Assembly: GCF_004114615.1 (NCBI RefSeq)
Contig: NZ_CP035300.1
Location: 1,550,001-1,614,000, forward strand
From: Dyella sp. M7H15-1
Lineage (GTDB): Bacteria > Pseudomonadota > Gammaproteobacteria > Xanthomonadales > Rhodanobacteraceae
DNA length: 64,000 nt
Direction of reading: 5' to 3'
Made by a program: the position numbers and the translations under genes. Shown piece after piece: positions 1-8,755 of the stretch; within the stretch, counting starts at the first letter, position 1; the number at the start of each line of letters is the position of its first letter. Under the pieces are notes generated by a model. The model had not been told where the DNA came from and searched no databases. It saw nothing but the letters and a program-made list of their open reading frames with translations.

Positions 1-560
1 GCGCGGTCCACGTCCATCTTGTTCACGCCACCGCCTGCGTAGGCTGTCTTGTAGCGGTCGAAATCGCGTGCCGCGGTTTCTTCGTCGATCCTGGCGTTGT
101 CGTACGCCTTCTGCATCTCGGAAGCCTTCTTGCGCGCATCGATTTGCGCTTGCAGATAAGCCACTTCCATCGCATCGGCGTTGGACTGCTCCTGCGCCAA
201 CTTGTTGCATAGCTCGGGGCTGTCGATCACCGCCAACACCTGGTCTTTTTTCACGGTGTCGCCCGCATGCACCTGCAGGGTGACGGCACCACCGTAGGTG
301 GCGTAAAGCGTCGGGCTTACCGCAGCCACCACCTGGCCTTCGGCAGCAATATCGCGAATGAAGGGGCCACGTTGCACGGTGGCGAAAGCGAGGCGCGAGG
401 CGCTGACCGATGCGTCAGCGGAAAACAGACGGCCGATGCCCGGCAGCACCAGGGCAAGCACGACGACAACAGCTACAGCGGCGCTGATCCACAAGAGCTT
501 TTTCCTTGGGCTCGGTTTGATCTGGATCAGGCGGTCCTGAGCAGAGGTGTCGCGAATCAT
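1..560 (-). CDS. HlyD/MacA-type periplasmic adaptor of an efflux or secretion pump, N-terminal part (cut by window edge)
   Basis: The frame is open from an ATG at 558-560 to the left edge, giving 186 codons without a stop. The product starts with a short basic cytoplasmic tail (MIRDTSAQDRLIQIKPSPRK), then one membrane segment rich in Val/Leu/Ala at about residues 23-42, then a biotinyl-lipoyl-like beta region (HAGDTVKKDQVLAVIDSPEL) and a heptad-like alpha-helical hairpin rich in Ala, Gln, Lys and Glu. This is the standard order of membrane-fusion proteins, which bridge an inner-membrane transporter to an outer-membrane channel. The transporter partner should lie beyond the left edge. The gene is divergent from the SNF2 helicase. 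The fold assignment is firm; the substrate cannot be guessed. Confidence 0.82.
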   Translation of the reverse strand, partial: MIRDTSAQDRLIQIKPSPRKKLLWISAAVAVVVVLALVLPGIGRLFSADASVSASRLAFATVQRGPFIRDIAAEGQVVAAVSPTLYATYGGAVTLQVHAGDTVKKDQVLAVIDSPELCNKLAQEQSNADAMEVAYLQAQIDARKKASEMQKAYDNARIDEETAARDFDRYKTAYAGGGVNKMDVDR

Positions 561-842
561 GGATGGGGTCCTTGGCCACGGACAGTGCGGTCCCCAACAC
601 ATTCAGCAATCCGCGTGCCAAGTCTCGACGAGCCATCAAGATATGCAATTTCAATAAGTTGCATGCGCCTGCATGCCATCCATGGCTGTCCGCGGACACT
701 CGCCGGACAGTTGGAAGCTCACGCCACGAACAAACTTGCAGCAGATGCAGACCTCGCTTCACACCCTCCCTTTCCAATACGCTTATAGGTCAACCCGCCG
801 TATTACACCTGGCTGGTGATCCAAGGACTACCGCTAATCACA

Positions 843-3800
843 ATGCCCATCGCCTATACCCGTAAACAGATCACCCAATGGCTCGGTAACCGTACCATCC
901 TCAAGGCCATGGACTACCTCCATGACGTTTCCGACTTGCATTGGGATGGCCCTACCCTGCACGGAAGAGTGCAAGGGACGGAGTTTGCCCCTTACGAAAC
1001 CGAGATCCGTTTTTTCGACGTGAGCCCGTCGCGCCTGCGAGAAGCCACATGCTCATGTCCGGTTGGCATTCGCTGCAAACACGCAGCAGCACTGTTGCTG
1101 GTCAACTTGCAAAGCCCGGCCAAAACCAGCCATGGCGTTCGTCCAGAATTGTTGCGCTGGCTGGAGGGGTTCCGCTCCCAACTCGTCCCCACCAGCAAAC
1201 CCAAGCAGGCATCCAGCCGCCCGACGCATTCGCTGCTATATGCCTTCTGCACCGATATCGACCAGGCACCCGGTGTGTGCATGTTCAAGGCGCGGCTCAA
1301 TCCTGCTGGAAAGGTCCAATCATTGGGGTCGGTCTGGAACAACATCGATGCGGCGCTGACCAGGTCGATGAAGTTCATTACCGAAGACGACCTGCCCATC
1401 CTGCGTGCGTTCCGACAAATCCACCCGGATTCCTACTACGACCATTTCCCCTTGTCGGGCATCGAAGGCGCCACCGTGATCGAACGGATCCTTGCCACAG
1501 GCAGAGCCTTTGCGTTCGAGAAGAACAGCGACGGCATGTATTACGGGATAGACAACAAAACTTATACTTTCGGCAACATCAACACCGCGCCGGCTCGCCC
1601 AGCCAGTGTGACCTGGCAAGCCGACGACAAGAATCGCATCAAGCCCGTGCTGCAGGTCGATCCGCCGGCCACGTTGCTGTTCATGACACAGCCTTGTTGG
1701 TACGTCGACACCACCCGCGGTGAAGCCGGCATCATTGACAGCTCGTGCCCCGCGACATTGTTGGCTGCCTTCCTGAGCATGCCGCCGGTATCCTCGAGCG
1801 AACTGGGCGTGGTCGCCGCCGTCATGCAGGAGGTGGCGCCAGAGCTACCTTTGCCGACTTCCGACGATACCCAAGTCCCCACGGTCGATATCACCCCCAC
1901 ACCTGTCTTGTACCTGGAAACCCGCCCCATTGCCGTCTACCACGGCGACTTCGACGTCGACAATAAGAGGCTGGATTTCGCCACCTTGCATTTCGACTAT
2001 GCCGGTGTGCGACTGGAGGCCGGAAGTACCCGCTCGCTTGCTCGCAACGCGCAAGACGAAACCGTGTATGTGAAGCGCCGCCCCGAAGACGAACAGAAAG
2101 CTGCAAAAATGCTGAAGCAGATTGGGCTGCGAAAGATTCCGCGTAACAACCTGTTCGGTCATCGCGTTCCCGACAGCGATGTGCTTTCCCTGCGCACTGC
2201 TTCCGACTGGCCCGCCTTTATGCAAGCGGCCGTGCCTGAACTACGCCGTCAAGGCTGGCAGGTGGAGATGAGCGCGGATTTCAGCCAGAACGTGATCGTC
2301 ATCGACGATATCGACGGCAGTATCCAGCAAAGCGACAACGACTGGTTCGACCTGGACATGGGCATCGTGGTCAATGACCGCAAGGTGAGTCTGGTGCCGT
2401 TGCTGACCACACTGTTCCAGCGGGACGAACGCTGGCTGTCCGGGCAGTTGGAGAGCATCGGCGACGATGAAATGATCGAACTTCGTACGCCGAACAACGA
2501 ACGGCTGCGCATGCAGGCTGCGCGCATCAAACCGATCATGCGCGTGCTGATCGACCTGTTCGAAGGACTCGGCAGCGGCGAAAACCTGCGCGTATCCACG
2601 CTGGACCTTGGACGCCTGCAAGCACTCCACGATACCGGCCGCTGGCAATTCCACGGCGACAGTGCCATCCAGGCATTGGCAAAACGGCTGCTGGCAGGTC
2701 CAGGCGTGCATGACGTCGCACCACCTACCGGCCTGAAGGCGCATTTGCGTCCGTACCAGCAGCAAGGACTCAACTGGATGCAGTTTCTGCGCACCCATGA
2801 CCTGGCCGGGGTACTGGCGGATGACATGGGCCTGGGCAAAACGGTGCAGACGCTGGCGCATATCCTGTGCGAAAAGGAGGCTGGCCGGCTCGATCGTCCC
2901 GCCTTGGTGGTGATGCCCACCTCGCTAATGCACAACTGGTGCGAAGAGGCGCAGCGTTTCGCACCTGCGCTGCGTGTGCTGGATCTGCACGGGCCGCAGC
3001 GTCAGGAAAACTTCGGACGCATCAGCGAACACGATCTGGTGCTGACCACCTATCCATTGCTCTGGCGCGACGAAGAAGCCCTGACGAAAACGGATTACCA
3101 TCTGCTCATCCTGGATGAAGCTCAGTACGTCAAGAACGCCACCTCGCAAGCCAGCGCGGTGATCCGCAAGTTCAAGACCCGCCACCGCCTGTGCCTGACC
3201 GGTACACCGCTGGAAAACCATCTGGGCGAACTGTGGTCGCAATTCGATTTCCTGCTGCCTGGCTTGCTGGGTTCGCAGCGCGACTTCACCCAGCGCTGGC
3301 GCACGCCGATCGAGAAAAACGGTGACACCGTGCGGCGCGAATTGCTGGCACGCCGTATTCGCTCCTTCGTGCTCCGCCGCCGCAAGGACGAGGTAGCACA
3401 GGAGCTGCCTCCCAAAACCATCGTCACCATTAACGTGGAACTGGAAGGCGCGCAGCGCGATCTTTATGAATCCGTGCGCAGCGCCATGCAGAAGAAAGTG
3501 CGCGACGCCATCGCCGCCAACGGCTTTGCTCGCAGCCATATCATCGTGCTGGAAGCGCTGTTGAAACTGCGCCAGGTATGCTGCGATCCACGTTTGGTGA
3601 AAACACCAAGCGCCGGCAAGATCAAGCAGTCGGCTAAGCTCGAAACATTGATGGACATGCTGCCGCCGATGATCGAGGAAGGCCGCCGGATCCTGTTGTT
3701 CTCACAGTTCACCAGCATGCTTGGACTGATCGCCACCGCACTCGATGCGCAAGCGATTCCCTATGCCATGCTCACCGGCGATACCATCAACCGCGCTGCC

Positions 3801-4139
3801 GTCATCAAGCGCTTCAACAGCGGCAAGGTGCCGGTATTCCTGATCAGCCTAAAAGCTGGCGGCGTGGGCCTCAACCTGACCACCGCCGACACCGTCATTC
3901 ACTACGATCCCTGGTGGAACCCGGCCGTGGAAAATCAGGCCACCGACCGTGCGCACCGCATCGGCCAGGACAAGCCCGTGTTCGTCTACAAGCTGGTGAC
4001 CACCGCCAGCATCGAAGAAAAGATCGTGGTCATGCAGGAGAAGAAAGCCGCGCTGGCCGAAGCGGTGCTCACCAAAGATAGCGGGAATGTGGCCAAGTTT
4101 TCAGCGGAAGACATCGAAGCCTTGTTCGAATCTACTTGA
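843..4139 (+). CDS. SNF2-family DEAD/DEAH helicase with N-terminal SWIM zinc finger
   Basis: A 1098-residue Swi2/Snf2-type ATPase, expected to translocate on double-stranded DNA or remodel protein-DNA complexes. A SWIM finger is visible at about residues 70-80 (C-S-C, then C-K-H). The Snf2 core follows: motif I DDMGLGKT near residue 660, motif II DEAQ near 757, motif III LTGTPLEN, and the C-terminal helicase lobe with LLFSQFTSML, GGVGLNLT and DRAHRIGQ near the end. The frame is also open to a GTG at 816, but the ATG at 843 begins the conserved reading MPIAYTRKQI and the GTG has no ribosome site. The middle third (about residues 120-600) has no motif I recognise. It stands alone; the next gene is convergent. 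It is not RapA by its SWIM finger and spacing, and no restriction or defence partner is adjacent. Confidence 0.9.
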   Translation: MPIAYTRKQITQWLGNRTILKAMDYLHDVSDLHWDGPTLHGRVQGTEFAPYETEIRFFDVSPSRLREATCSCPVGIRCKHAAALLLVNLQSPAKTSHGVRPELLRWLEGFRSQLVPTSKPKQASSRPTHSLLYAFCTDIDQAPGVCMFKARLNPAGKVQSLGSVWNNIDAALTRSMKFITEDDLPILRAFRQIHPDSYYDHFPLSGIEGATVIERILATGRAFAFEKNSDGMYYGIDNKTYTFGNINTAPARPASVTWQADDKNRIKPVLQVDPPATLLFMTQPCWYVDTTRGEAGIIDSSCPATLLAAFLSMPPVSSSELGVVAAVMQEVAPELPLPTSDDTQVPTVDITPTPVLYLETRPIAVYHGDFDVDNKRLDFATLHFDYAGVRLEAGSTRSLARNAQDETVYVKRRPEDEQKAAKMLKQIGLRKIPRNNLFGHRVPDSDVLSLRTASDWPAFMQAAVPELRRQGWQVEMSADFSQNVIVIDDIDGSIQQSDNDWFDLDMGIVVNDRKVSLVPLLTTLFQRDERWLSGQLESIGDDEMIELRTPNNERLRMQAARIKPIMRVLIDLFEGLGSGENLRVSTLDLGRLQALHDTGRWQFHGDSAIQALAKRLLAGPGVHDVAPPTGLKAHLRPYQQQGLNWMQFLRTHDLAGVLADDMGLGKTVQTLAHILCEKEAGRLDRPALVVMPTSLMHNWCEEAQRFAPALRVLDLHGPQRQENFGRISEHDLVLTTYPLLWRDEEALTKTDYHLLILDEAQYVKNATSQASAVIRKFKTRHRLCLTGTPLENHLGELWSQFDFLLPGLLGSQRDFTQRWRTPIEKNGDTVRRELLARRIRSFVLRRRKDEVAQELPPKTIVTINVELEGAQRDLYESVRSAMQKKVRDAIAANGFARSHIIVLEALLKLRQVCCDPRLVKTPSAGKIKQSAKLETLMDMLPPMIEEGRRILLFSQFTSMLGLIATALDAQAIPYAMLTGDTINRAAVIKRFNSGKVPVFLISLKAGGVGLNLTTADTVIHYDPWWNPAVENQATDRAHRIGQDKPVFVYKLVTTASIEEKIVVMQEKKAALAEAVLTKDSGNVAKFSAEDIEALFEST

Positions 4140-4154
4140 ACTGCGCAAAGGAGG

Positions 4155-5126
4155 CTATAACGCCAATGTATGTTCGATACGTTCTTTCAACGCCAGATCA
4201 AATTTTGGCAGCAACTCCAGGACGCCCAGGTTCTGCTCCAATTGATCTTTCCGGCTCGCGCCCAGAATGACGGTGGAAACGTTCGGATTGGCCAGACACC
4301 ACGCAATCGCCAATTGCGCGGGCGTGGCGCCCCATTCGGCAGCCATGGCGGGCAACCGTTTCGCCTTCTCCACGCGCTCGCCGCTTTCGCCCAACACCAT
4401 GTCACGCAGCCACTCATAACCTGGCTGTGTAAGGCGAGATCCCTGCGGCACGCCCTGGCTGTATTTGCCACTCAACAAGCCTGACGCCAGCGGCGACCAG
4501 ATGGTGGTGCCCATGCCGTAGGCGGCATACAACGGCGCATATTCCTGCTCCACGCGCTCGCGATGTAGCAGGTTGTATTGCGGCTGCTCGACCACCGGCG
4601 CATACATGTGCATGGCTTGAGCGATGCGGTGCGCTTCATGGATTGCGGTGGCCGGCCATTCGCTGGTACCCCAGTACAGCACCTTGCCCTGGCGAATCAG
4701 GGTATCCATCGCCGCCACGGTTTCCTCGATCGGCGTTTCCAGATCGGGGCGGTGGCAAAGGTAAAGATCCAGATGCCCCACACGCAAACGTTCCAATGCC
4801 TGGTGACAGGCTTCGATCACGTGTTTGCGCGACAGACCGCGCTGGGTCGGCCGCGGGTTTTCCGCAGCACCGAAATACACCTTGCTCGACACGCAATAGC
4901 TGTCGCGAGGGAAACGCAGATCGGCCAGCACATCGCCCATCAGGCGCTCCGCTTCACCGTGGTTGTAGGTCTCGGCGTTATCGAAAAAGTTGATGCCGTT
5001 GTCCCACGCCATCGCCATCAGGTCGCGCGCTTCGGAGCGCCCCACTTGACGGCCGAAGGTAACCCACGCACCAAAAGACAGCGCGGACAGTTGCAAGCCG
5101 GTACGGCCAAGACGACGGTATTGCAT
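4155..5126 (-). CDS. Aldo/keto reductase of the Kv-beta/YghZ (AKR6-like) group
   Basis: A 323-residue NADPH-dependent carbonyl reductase of TIM-barrel fold. The start MQYRRLGRTG is preceded by AGGAG six bases upstream, so the longer reading to 5174 is not used. The catalytic tetrad is visible: Asp in FFDNAETY, the Tyr of the same motif, Lys in SSKVYFG and His in LYLCHRPD. SLGAS-like cofactor-binding sequence occurs near the C terminus (VILGASRKDQ). The Kv-beta-like signature is NHGEAERLMG followed by the GTSEWPA strand. It is the last gene of the minus-strand run and lies 61 bases downstream of pgpA, so it may be a separate unit. The physiological substrate is unknown; small aldehydes such as methylglyoxal are typical of the group. 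Confidence 0.9.
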   Translation of the reverse strand: MQYRRLGRTGLQLSALSFGAWVTFGRQVGRSEARDLMAMAWDNGINFFDNAETYNHGEAERLMGDVLADLRFPRDSYCVSSKVYFGAAENPRPTQRGLSRKHVIEACHQALERLRVGHLDLYLCHRPDLETPIEETVAAMDTLIRQGKVLYWGTSEWPATAIHEAHRIAQAMHMYAPVVEQPQYNLLHRERVEQEYAPLYAAYGMGTTIWSPLASGLLSGKYSQGVPQGSRLTQPGYEWLRDMVLGESGERVEKAKRLPAMAAEWGATPAQLAIAWCLANPNVSTVILGASRKDQLEQNLGVLELLPKFDLALKERIEHTLAL

Positions 5127-5187
5127 GGGAATCTCCTGTATGGCGTAAGGGCTGTTATTCCACCGTGAAGTCAACGATCAGGATTGT

Positions 5188-5685
5188 TCAGACCAGACGA
5201 AGTATCGCCCACAACACGATCGCGGCAAAAATGCCCGCGATCACATCATCAATCATCACACCCAGCCCACCTTTCACATAACGGTCCAGCCAGCGGATCG
5301 GCCAAGGTTTCCACACATCGAACAGGCGAAATAGCGCAAAGCCGGTAACGATCGCCCACCACGGCGCAAGCAATGCGGGCAGCAATGCAATCCACTGGCC
5401 GATGAATTCATCCCAGACCAGGCTGCGGTGATCGTCCACACCGAGCGCACGGCCGGCGACATCGCATGCCCATACGCCTATCACGAAGCCCGCCACGATC
5501 ACCAGCAAATTGATCGGCAGCGAGCACTGACGCAACAGCAGCCAAGGCAGGATCGATGCGAGCGAACCAAAGGTGCCCTGTGCTACCGGCGTGAGCCCCG
5601 AGCCGAAACCACAGGCTAACCAGCCCGCAGGTGTGGCGAGCAGCGCGCGGCGTTGCGCTTCAGTGAGTGTCTTGTGTTCGTTCAT
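5188..5685 (-). CDS. pgpA: Phosphatidylglycerophosphatase A
   Basis: A 165-residue inner-membrane phosphatase that converts phosphatidylglycerophosphate to phosphatidylglycerol. The PgpA signatures are present: GTFGS near residue 42, DEFIGQW in the middle and LFDVWKPWPI before the last helix, with MIDDVIAG in the C-terminal segment. Four hydrophobic segments can be drawn. The start at 5685 forms an ATGA overlap with the thiL stop (5682-5684), so thiL and pgpA are translationally coupled; this decides against the longer reading to 5727. The thiL-pgpA pairing is common in gammaproteobacteria. Confidence 0.93.
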   Translation of the reverse strand: MNEHKTLTEAQRRALLATPAGWLACGFGSGLTPVAQGTFGSLASILPWLLLRQCSLPINLLVIVAGFVIGVWACDVAGRALGVDDHRSLVWDEFIGQWIALLPALLAPWWAIVTGFALFRLFDVWKPWPIRWLDRYVKGGLGVMIDDVIAGIFAAIVLWAILRLV

Positions 5686-6641
5686 GCGCCGAAATGATCC
5701 CAGCCGTGGTGTTGCGGTTCCAGCCATTGTCCGTGTTCATCGCGCACGCGCACCCCTTGGCCATTCACCATGCGGCCGATGCGGGTGGCGCCACAACCGA
5801 GCCGCGCAAGATCGGCCTGCACGATCGCGACATGTTGCGTCGGTACGGTAAAGCACAGCTCGTAATCGTCACCGCCGCTCAAAGCGAAATGGCGCGAGGT
5901 GGTATCGTCGAAAAGATCGAGCAAGGCGGATGAGCGCGGTAACAGGGAGACATCCATCTCCGCACCCAGCTCGCTCGCCGCGCAGATATGACCGAGATCG
6001 GCGAGCAGCCCATCAGAAACATCAATACAGGCATGGGCATGCCCGCGCAGCGCGAGGCCGGCAGCGACGCGCGGCGTCGGGCGATTGAGGCGATCGATCA
6101 GATACGTCGAGCAGGCATCTTCGTGGCCGCCCTGCTGCACCAGCGCCAGACCCGCCGCCGCATCGCCCAGCGTTCCCGTGACGAAGATGGCATCACCAAG
6201 CTGCGCACTGCTGCGCATGAGCGCTTTGCCCGGCGGCACGAAACCATGCGCCGCAACGCTGAGTGTGAGCGCGCCACGTGTCGTGTCACCACCGACGAGG
6301 GCAAGCCGGTACAACTGTGCGAGTTCGGCGAAGCCGGTGGCCAGATCATCGATAAAGGCCGGCTCCGCATTTGGCAGCGTCAACGCCAGCAGCGCCCACG
6401 CCGGTGTCGCACCCATCGCGGCAAGGTCGGAAAGATTGACAGCCAGAGCTTTCCAGCCGATATCCGCGGCAGAGGTACCTCGCGGGAAGTGCACGCCTTC
6501 GACCATCGTGTCGATGGCGACCACCAGTTCCTGTCCTGCGGGGACGGCGAGCAATGCAGCGTCATCACCAATGCCCAGGCACACGTCGTCGCGCCCTTGG
6601 GCGGTGCGCTGACGGATGCGGTCGATGAGGGAAAATTCCAT
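5682..6641 (-). CDS. thiL: Thiamine-monophosphate kinase
   Basis: A 319-residue ATP-dependent kinase that phosphorylates thiamine monophosphate to thiamine diphosphate. The PurM/ThiL-fold motifs are clear: GIGDDAALL near residue 25, AIDTMVEGVHF, LVGGDTTRG in the middle, CIDVSDGLLADLGH and SGGDDYELCFT in the C-terminal half. The start MEFSLIDRI at 6641 has AAGG eight bases upstream and matches the family N terminus; the longer reading to 6740 does not. The stop overlaps the pgpA start. A 111-base gap separates it from nusB; it contains one arm of a CCCTCTCCC-type repeat near 6650. Confidence 0.95.
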   Translation of the reverse strand: MEFSLIDRIRQRTAQGRDDVCLGIGDDAALLAVPAGQELVVAIDTMVEGVHFPRGTSAADIGWKALAVNLSDLAAMGATPAWALLALTLPNAEPAFIDDLATGFAELAQLYRLALVGGDTTRGALTLSVAAHGFVPPGKALMRSSAQLGDAIFVTGTLGDAAAGLALVQQGGHEDACSTYLIDRLNRPTPRVAAGLALRGHAHACIDVSDGLLADLGHICAASELGAEMDVSLLPRSSALLDLFDDTTSRHFALSGGDDYELCFTVPTQHVAIVQADLARLGCGATRIGRMVNGQGVRVRDEHGQWLEPQHHGWDHFGA

Positions 6642-6752
6642 ATGCGCCTTTACTCCCTCTCCCCTAAGGCGGATACGCGCCCACCCTTTGAAGCTGGTCA
6701 ATGACGGCGGCACAAGATTGAACCTTTTTGCCACGCACAAGCCCGAAACGAA

Positions 6753-7195
6753 TCATTCACCCTTCTCGGTAGGGCGAGCCTGCGCTGCCAACTTGTCCAG
6801 TACCCCATTGACGTAGCTATGCCCGTGGTCCGCACCGAAACGCTTGGTGACTTCAATCGCCTCGTTGATGATCACGCGGTACGGCACGTCCGGACGAAAC
6901 TTCAGCTCGTACGCAGCCAGGCGCAGCACTGCACGTTCAATGGGATCGACCTGGCCGACATCGCGATCGATGTACGGCTTGAGCGCCTCATCGACCGCCT
7001 CCACGTGCCTTTCCACACCGCGCAGCAGATCCTCGAAATAGTCCAGGTCGGCCACTTCCATATCCTGCTCGTGGCGGAACTGATCGATCACCGAGGTCAT
7101 CGAGCTGCCGCTCATCTGCCACGCGTACAGCGCCTGCAGCGCACGTCGGCGTGCACGCGAGCGCGCGGCAAGATCGATGCCTTCGGGACGCGAAT

Positions 7196-7199
<4 letters not shown>
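6753..7199 (-). CDS. nusB: Transcription antitermination factor NusB
   Basis: A 148-residue all-helical RNA-binding protein. With NusE (S10) it binds boxA of rRNA leaders and keeps RNA polymerase processive. The hallmarks are [15 protein letters not shown] near the N terminus, [16 protein letters not shown] in the middle and [14 protein letters not shown] followed by [10 protein letters not shown] near the C terminus. Its ATG overlaps the ribH stop by four bases (7196-7199, ATGA), so the two are coupled. The ribH-nusB pair is one of the most conserved couplings in proteobacteria. Confidence 0.96.
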
Positions 7200-7660
<461 letters not shown>

Positions 7661-7707
7661 GCTGCGAGATTCCTTTGGGACGGACGGAGCCGTGCGAGCC
7701 AGCTATT

Positions 7708-8691
7708 TTACGGATTTGAGGAAGAGACTGCTTGGAGCACGCTCATGGAAGGTTCGTGGATGTGCCGCAGGTGGGGATAACCGTGGAAATCCAGGCTGAC
7801 CCGCTGCCCGACCACGCGCAGCCGCGCCGGCACGCCGAATGGCAGGGTGAACTTATCCGGCTCGTGGCCGAATGGCATGCCGGAAAGCACGGGGATGCCG
7901 ACCATGCGGCGGATCTGGGCAAAGCCGTCGGCCAAGTCGTAACCATTGTCATAGGCGACTGGTCGGCACTGAGTGAAGTTGGCCAGGATCAGGGCCCGCT
8001 GCCGCCCCAATACACCGGACAGGTGGAGCTGATACAGCAAACGCTCGATGCGGAACGGCGGTTCGCCCACATCCTCTACAAACAGGATGCCGCCCTCGAT
8101 GCGCGGGAAATACGGCGTTTGCAGCAGACTGCACAGCATGGCGAGGTTGCCGCCCCAAAGCGGCCCTTCCACCGAGAACTCGCCAACCTCACTGCAATCC
8201 CAACTCGCATTGCCCCGCGGCACACTGATGGTGCGCCAGAAATGCCGCCAGGTGAGCGGACTCAGTTCCTTCGCGCCAAAATCCGGCCCTAGCATCGGAC
8301 CACCGAAACTGACCAGACCTGATCGGGCATACAAAGCCATCTGCAAGGCGGTGAAATCACTATGGCCGACCATCACCATCGGCTGCCCGGCCAAGCGCTC
8401 GCGCAGGGCGTCGTAATGCAGGTGTTCCAGCAGGCGCGTGGCGCCATAGCCGCCGCGGATGGAGAGCGCGACATCCGGCAGGGTATCCAGTGTGGCCAGC
8501 GTATTGATGTCCGCCACACGCTGCATATCGCTACCGGCATAACGCAGCTCGCTGCGTTCCAGCACTTCCACGCTGTCTACGACGCATCCGGCGTCGCGCA
8601 AACGCACCACGCCACGTGCCATCGCATCGCGGTCGTGCGGATAACCGGAGGGGGCAATCAGGCGAACGCTACAAGAAGAACGAGCTTGCAT
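7708..8691 (-). CDS. ldcA: Muramoyltetrapeptide LD-carboxypeptidase (peptidase family S66)
   Basis: A 327-residue cytoplasmic peptidase that removes the terminal D-Ala from muropeptide tetrapeptides during cell-wall recycling. The family nucleophile is Ser111 in VMVGHSDFTAL. The other triad members are a Glu in LFVEDVGE near residue 206 and a His in GMPFGHEPDK near 276; LWGGNL supports the assignment. The ATG has AGGA with six-base spacing. It lies 64 bases after the beta-glucosidase gene, and the pair breaks the rib gene series. A cell-wall-recycling role alongside a glycosidase is suggestive, but the GH3 protein is secreted and not NagZ-like. Confidence 0.9.
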   Translation of the reverse strand: MQARSSCSVRLIAPSGYPHDRDAMARGVVRLRDAGCVVDSVEVLERSELRYAGSDMQRVADINTLATLDTLPDVALSIRGGYGATRLLEHLHYDALRERLAGQPMVMVGHSDFTALQMALYARSGLVSFGGPMLGPDFGAKELSPLTWRHFWRTISVPRGNASWDCSEVGEFSVEGPLWGGNLAMLCSLLQTPYFPRIEGGILFVEDVGEPPFRIERLLYQLHLSGVLGRQRALILANFTQCRPVAYDNGYDLADGFAQIRRMVGIPVLSGMPFGHEPDKFTLPFGVPARLRVVGQRVSLDFHGYPHLRHIHEPSMSVLQAVSSSNP

Positions 8692-8719
8692 GATTTTCCT
8701 GTTTCATCATTAGAAATAT

Positions 8720-8734
8720 GTGCAAAATTTGCAC
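8720..8734. promoter_or_regulatory. Perfect 15-base palindrome between the beta-glucosidase and ldcA genes
   Basis: GTGCAAA-A-TTTGCAC reads the same on both strands. It sits in the 64-base spacer just upstream of the ldcA ribosome site. It could be an operator for a dimeric regulator or a small hairpin; nothing else in the window matches it by eye. Confidence 0.3.
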
Positions 8735-8755
8735 CTATTGGTTCATCTAGAATGA

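Noticed and set aside
415-777. 120-codon minus-strand reading with MARRDLARGLLNVL
   Set aside because: It overlaps the start of the HlyD-type adaptor in another frame and becomes Arg/Cys-rich without any domain; the adaptor is the real gene.
816-842. GTG start of the SNF2 helicase at 816
   Set aside because: No ribosome site precedes it, and the conserved reading begins at the ATG at 843.
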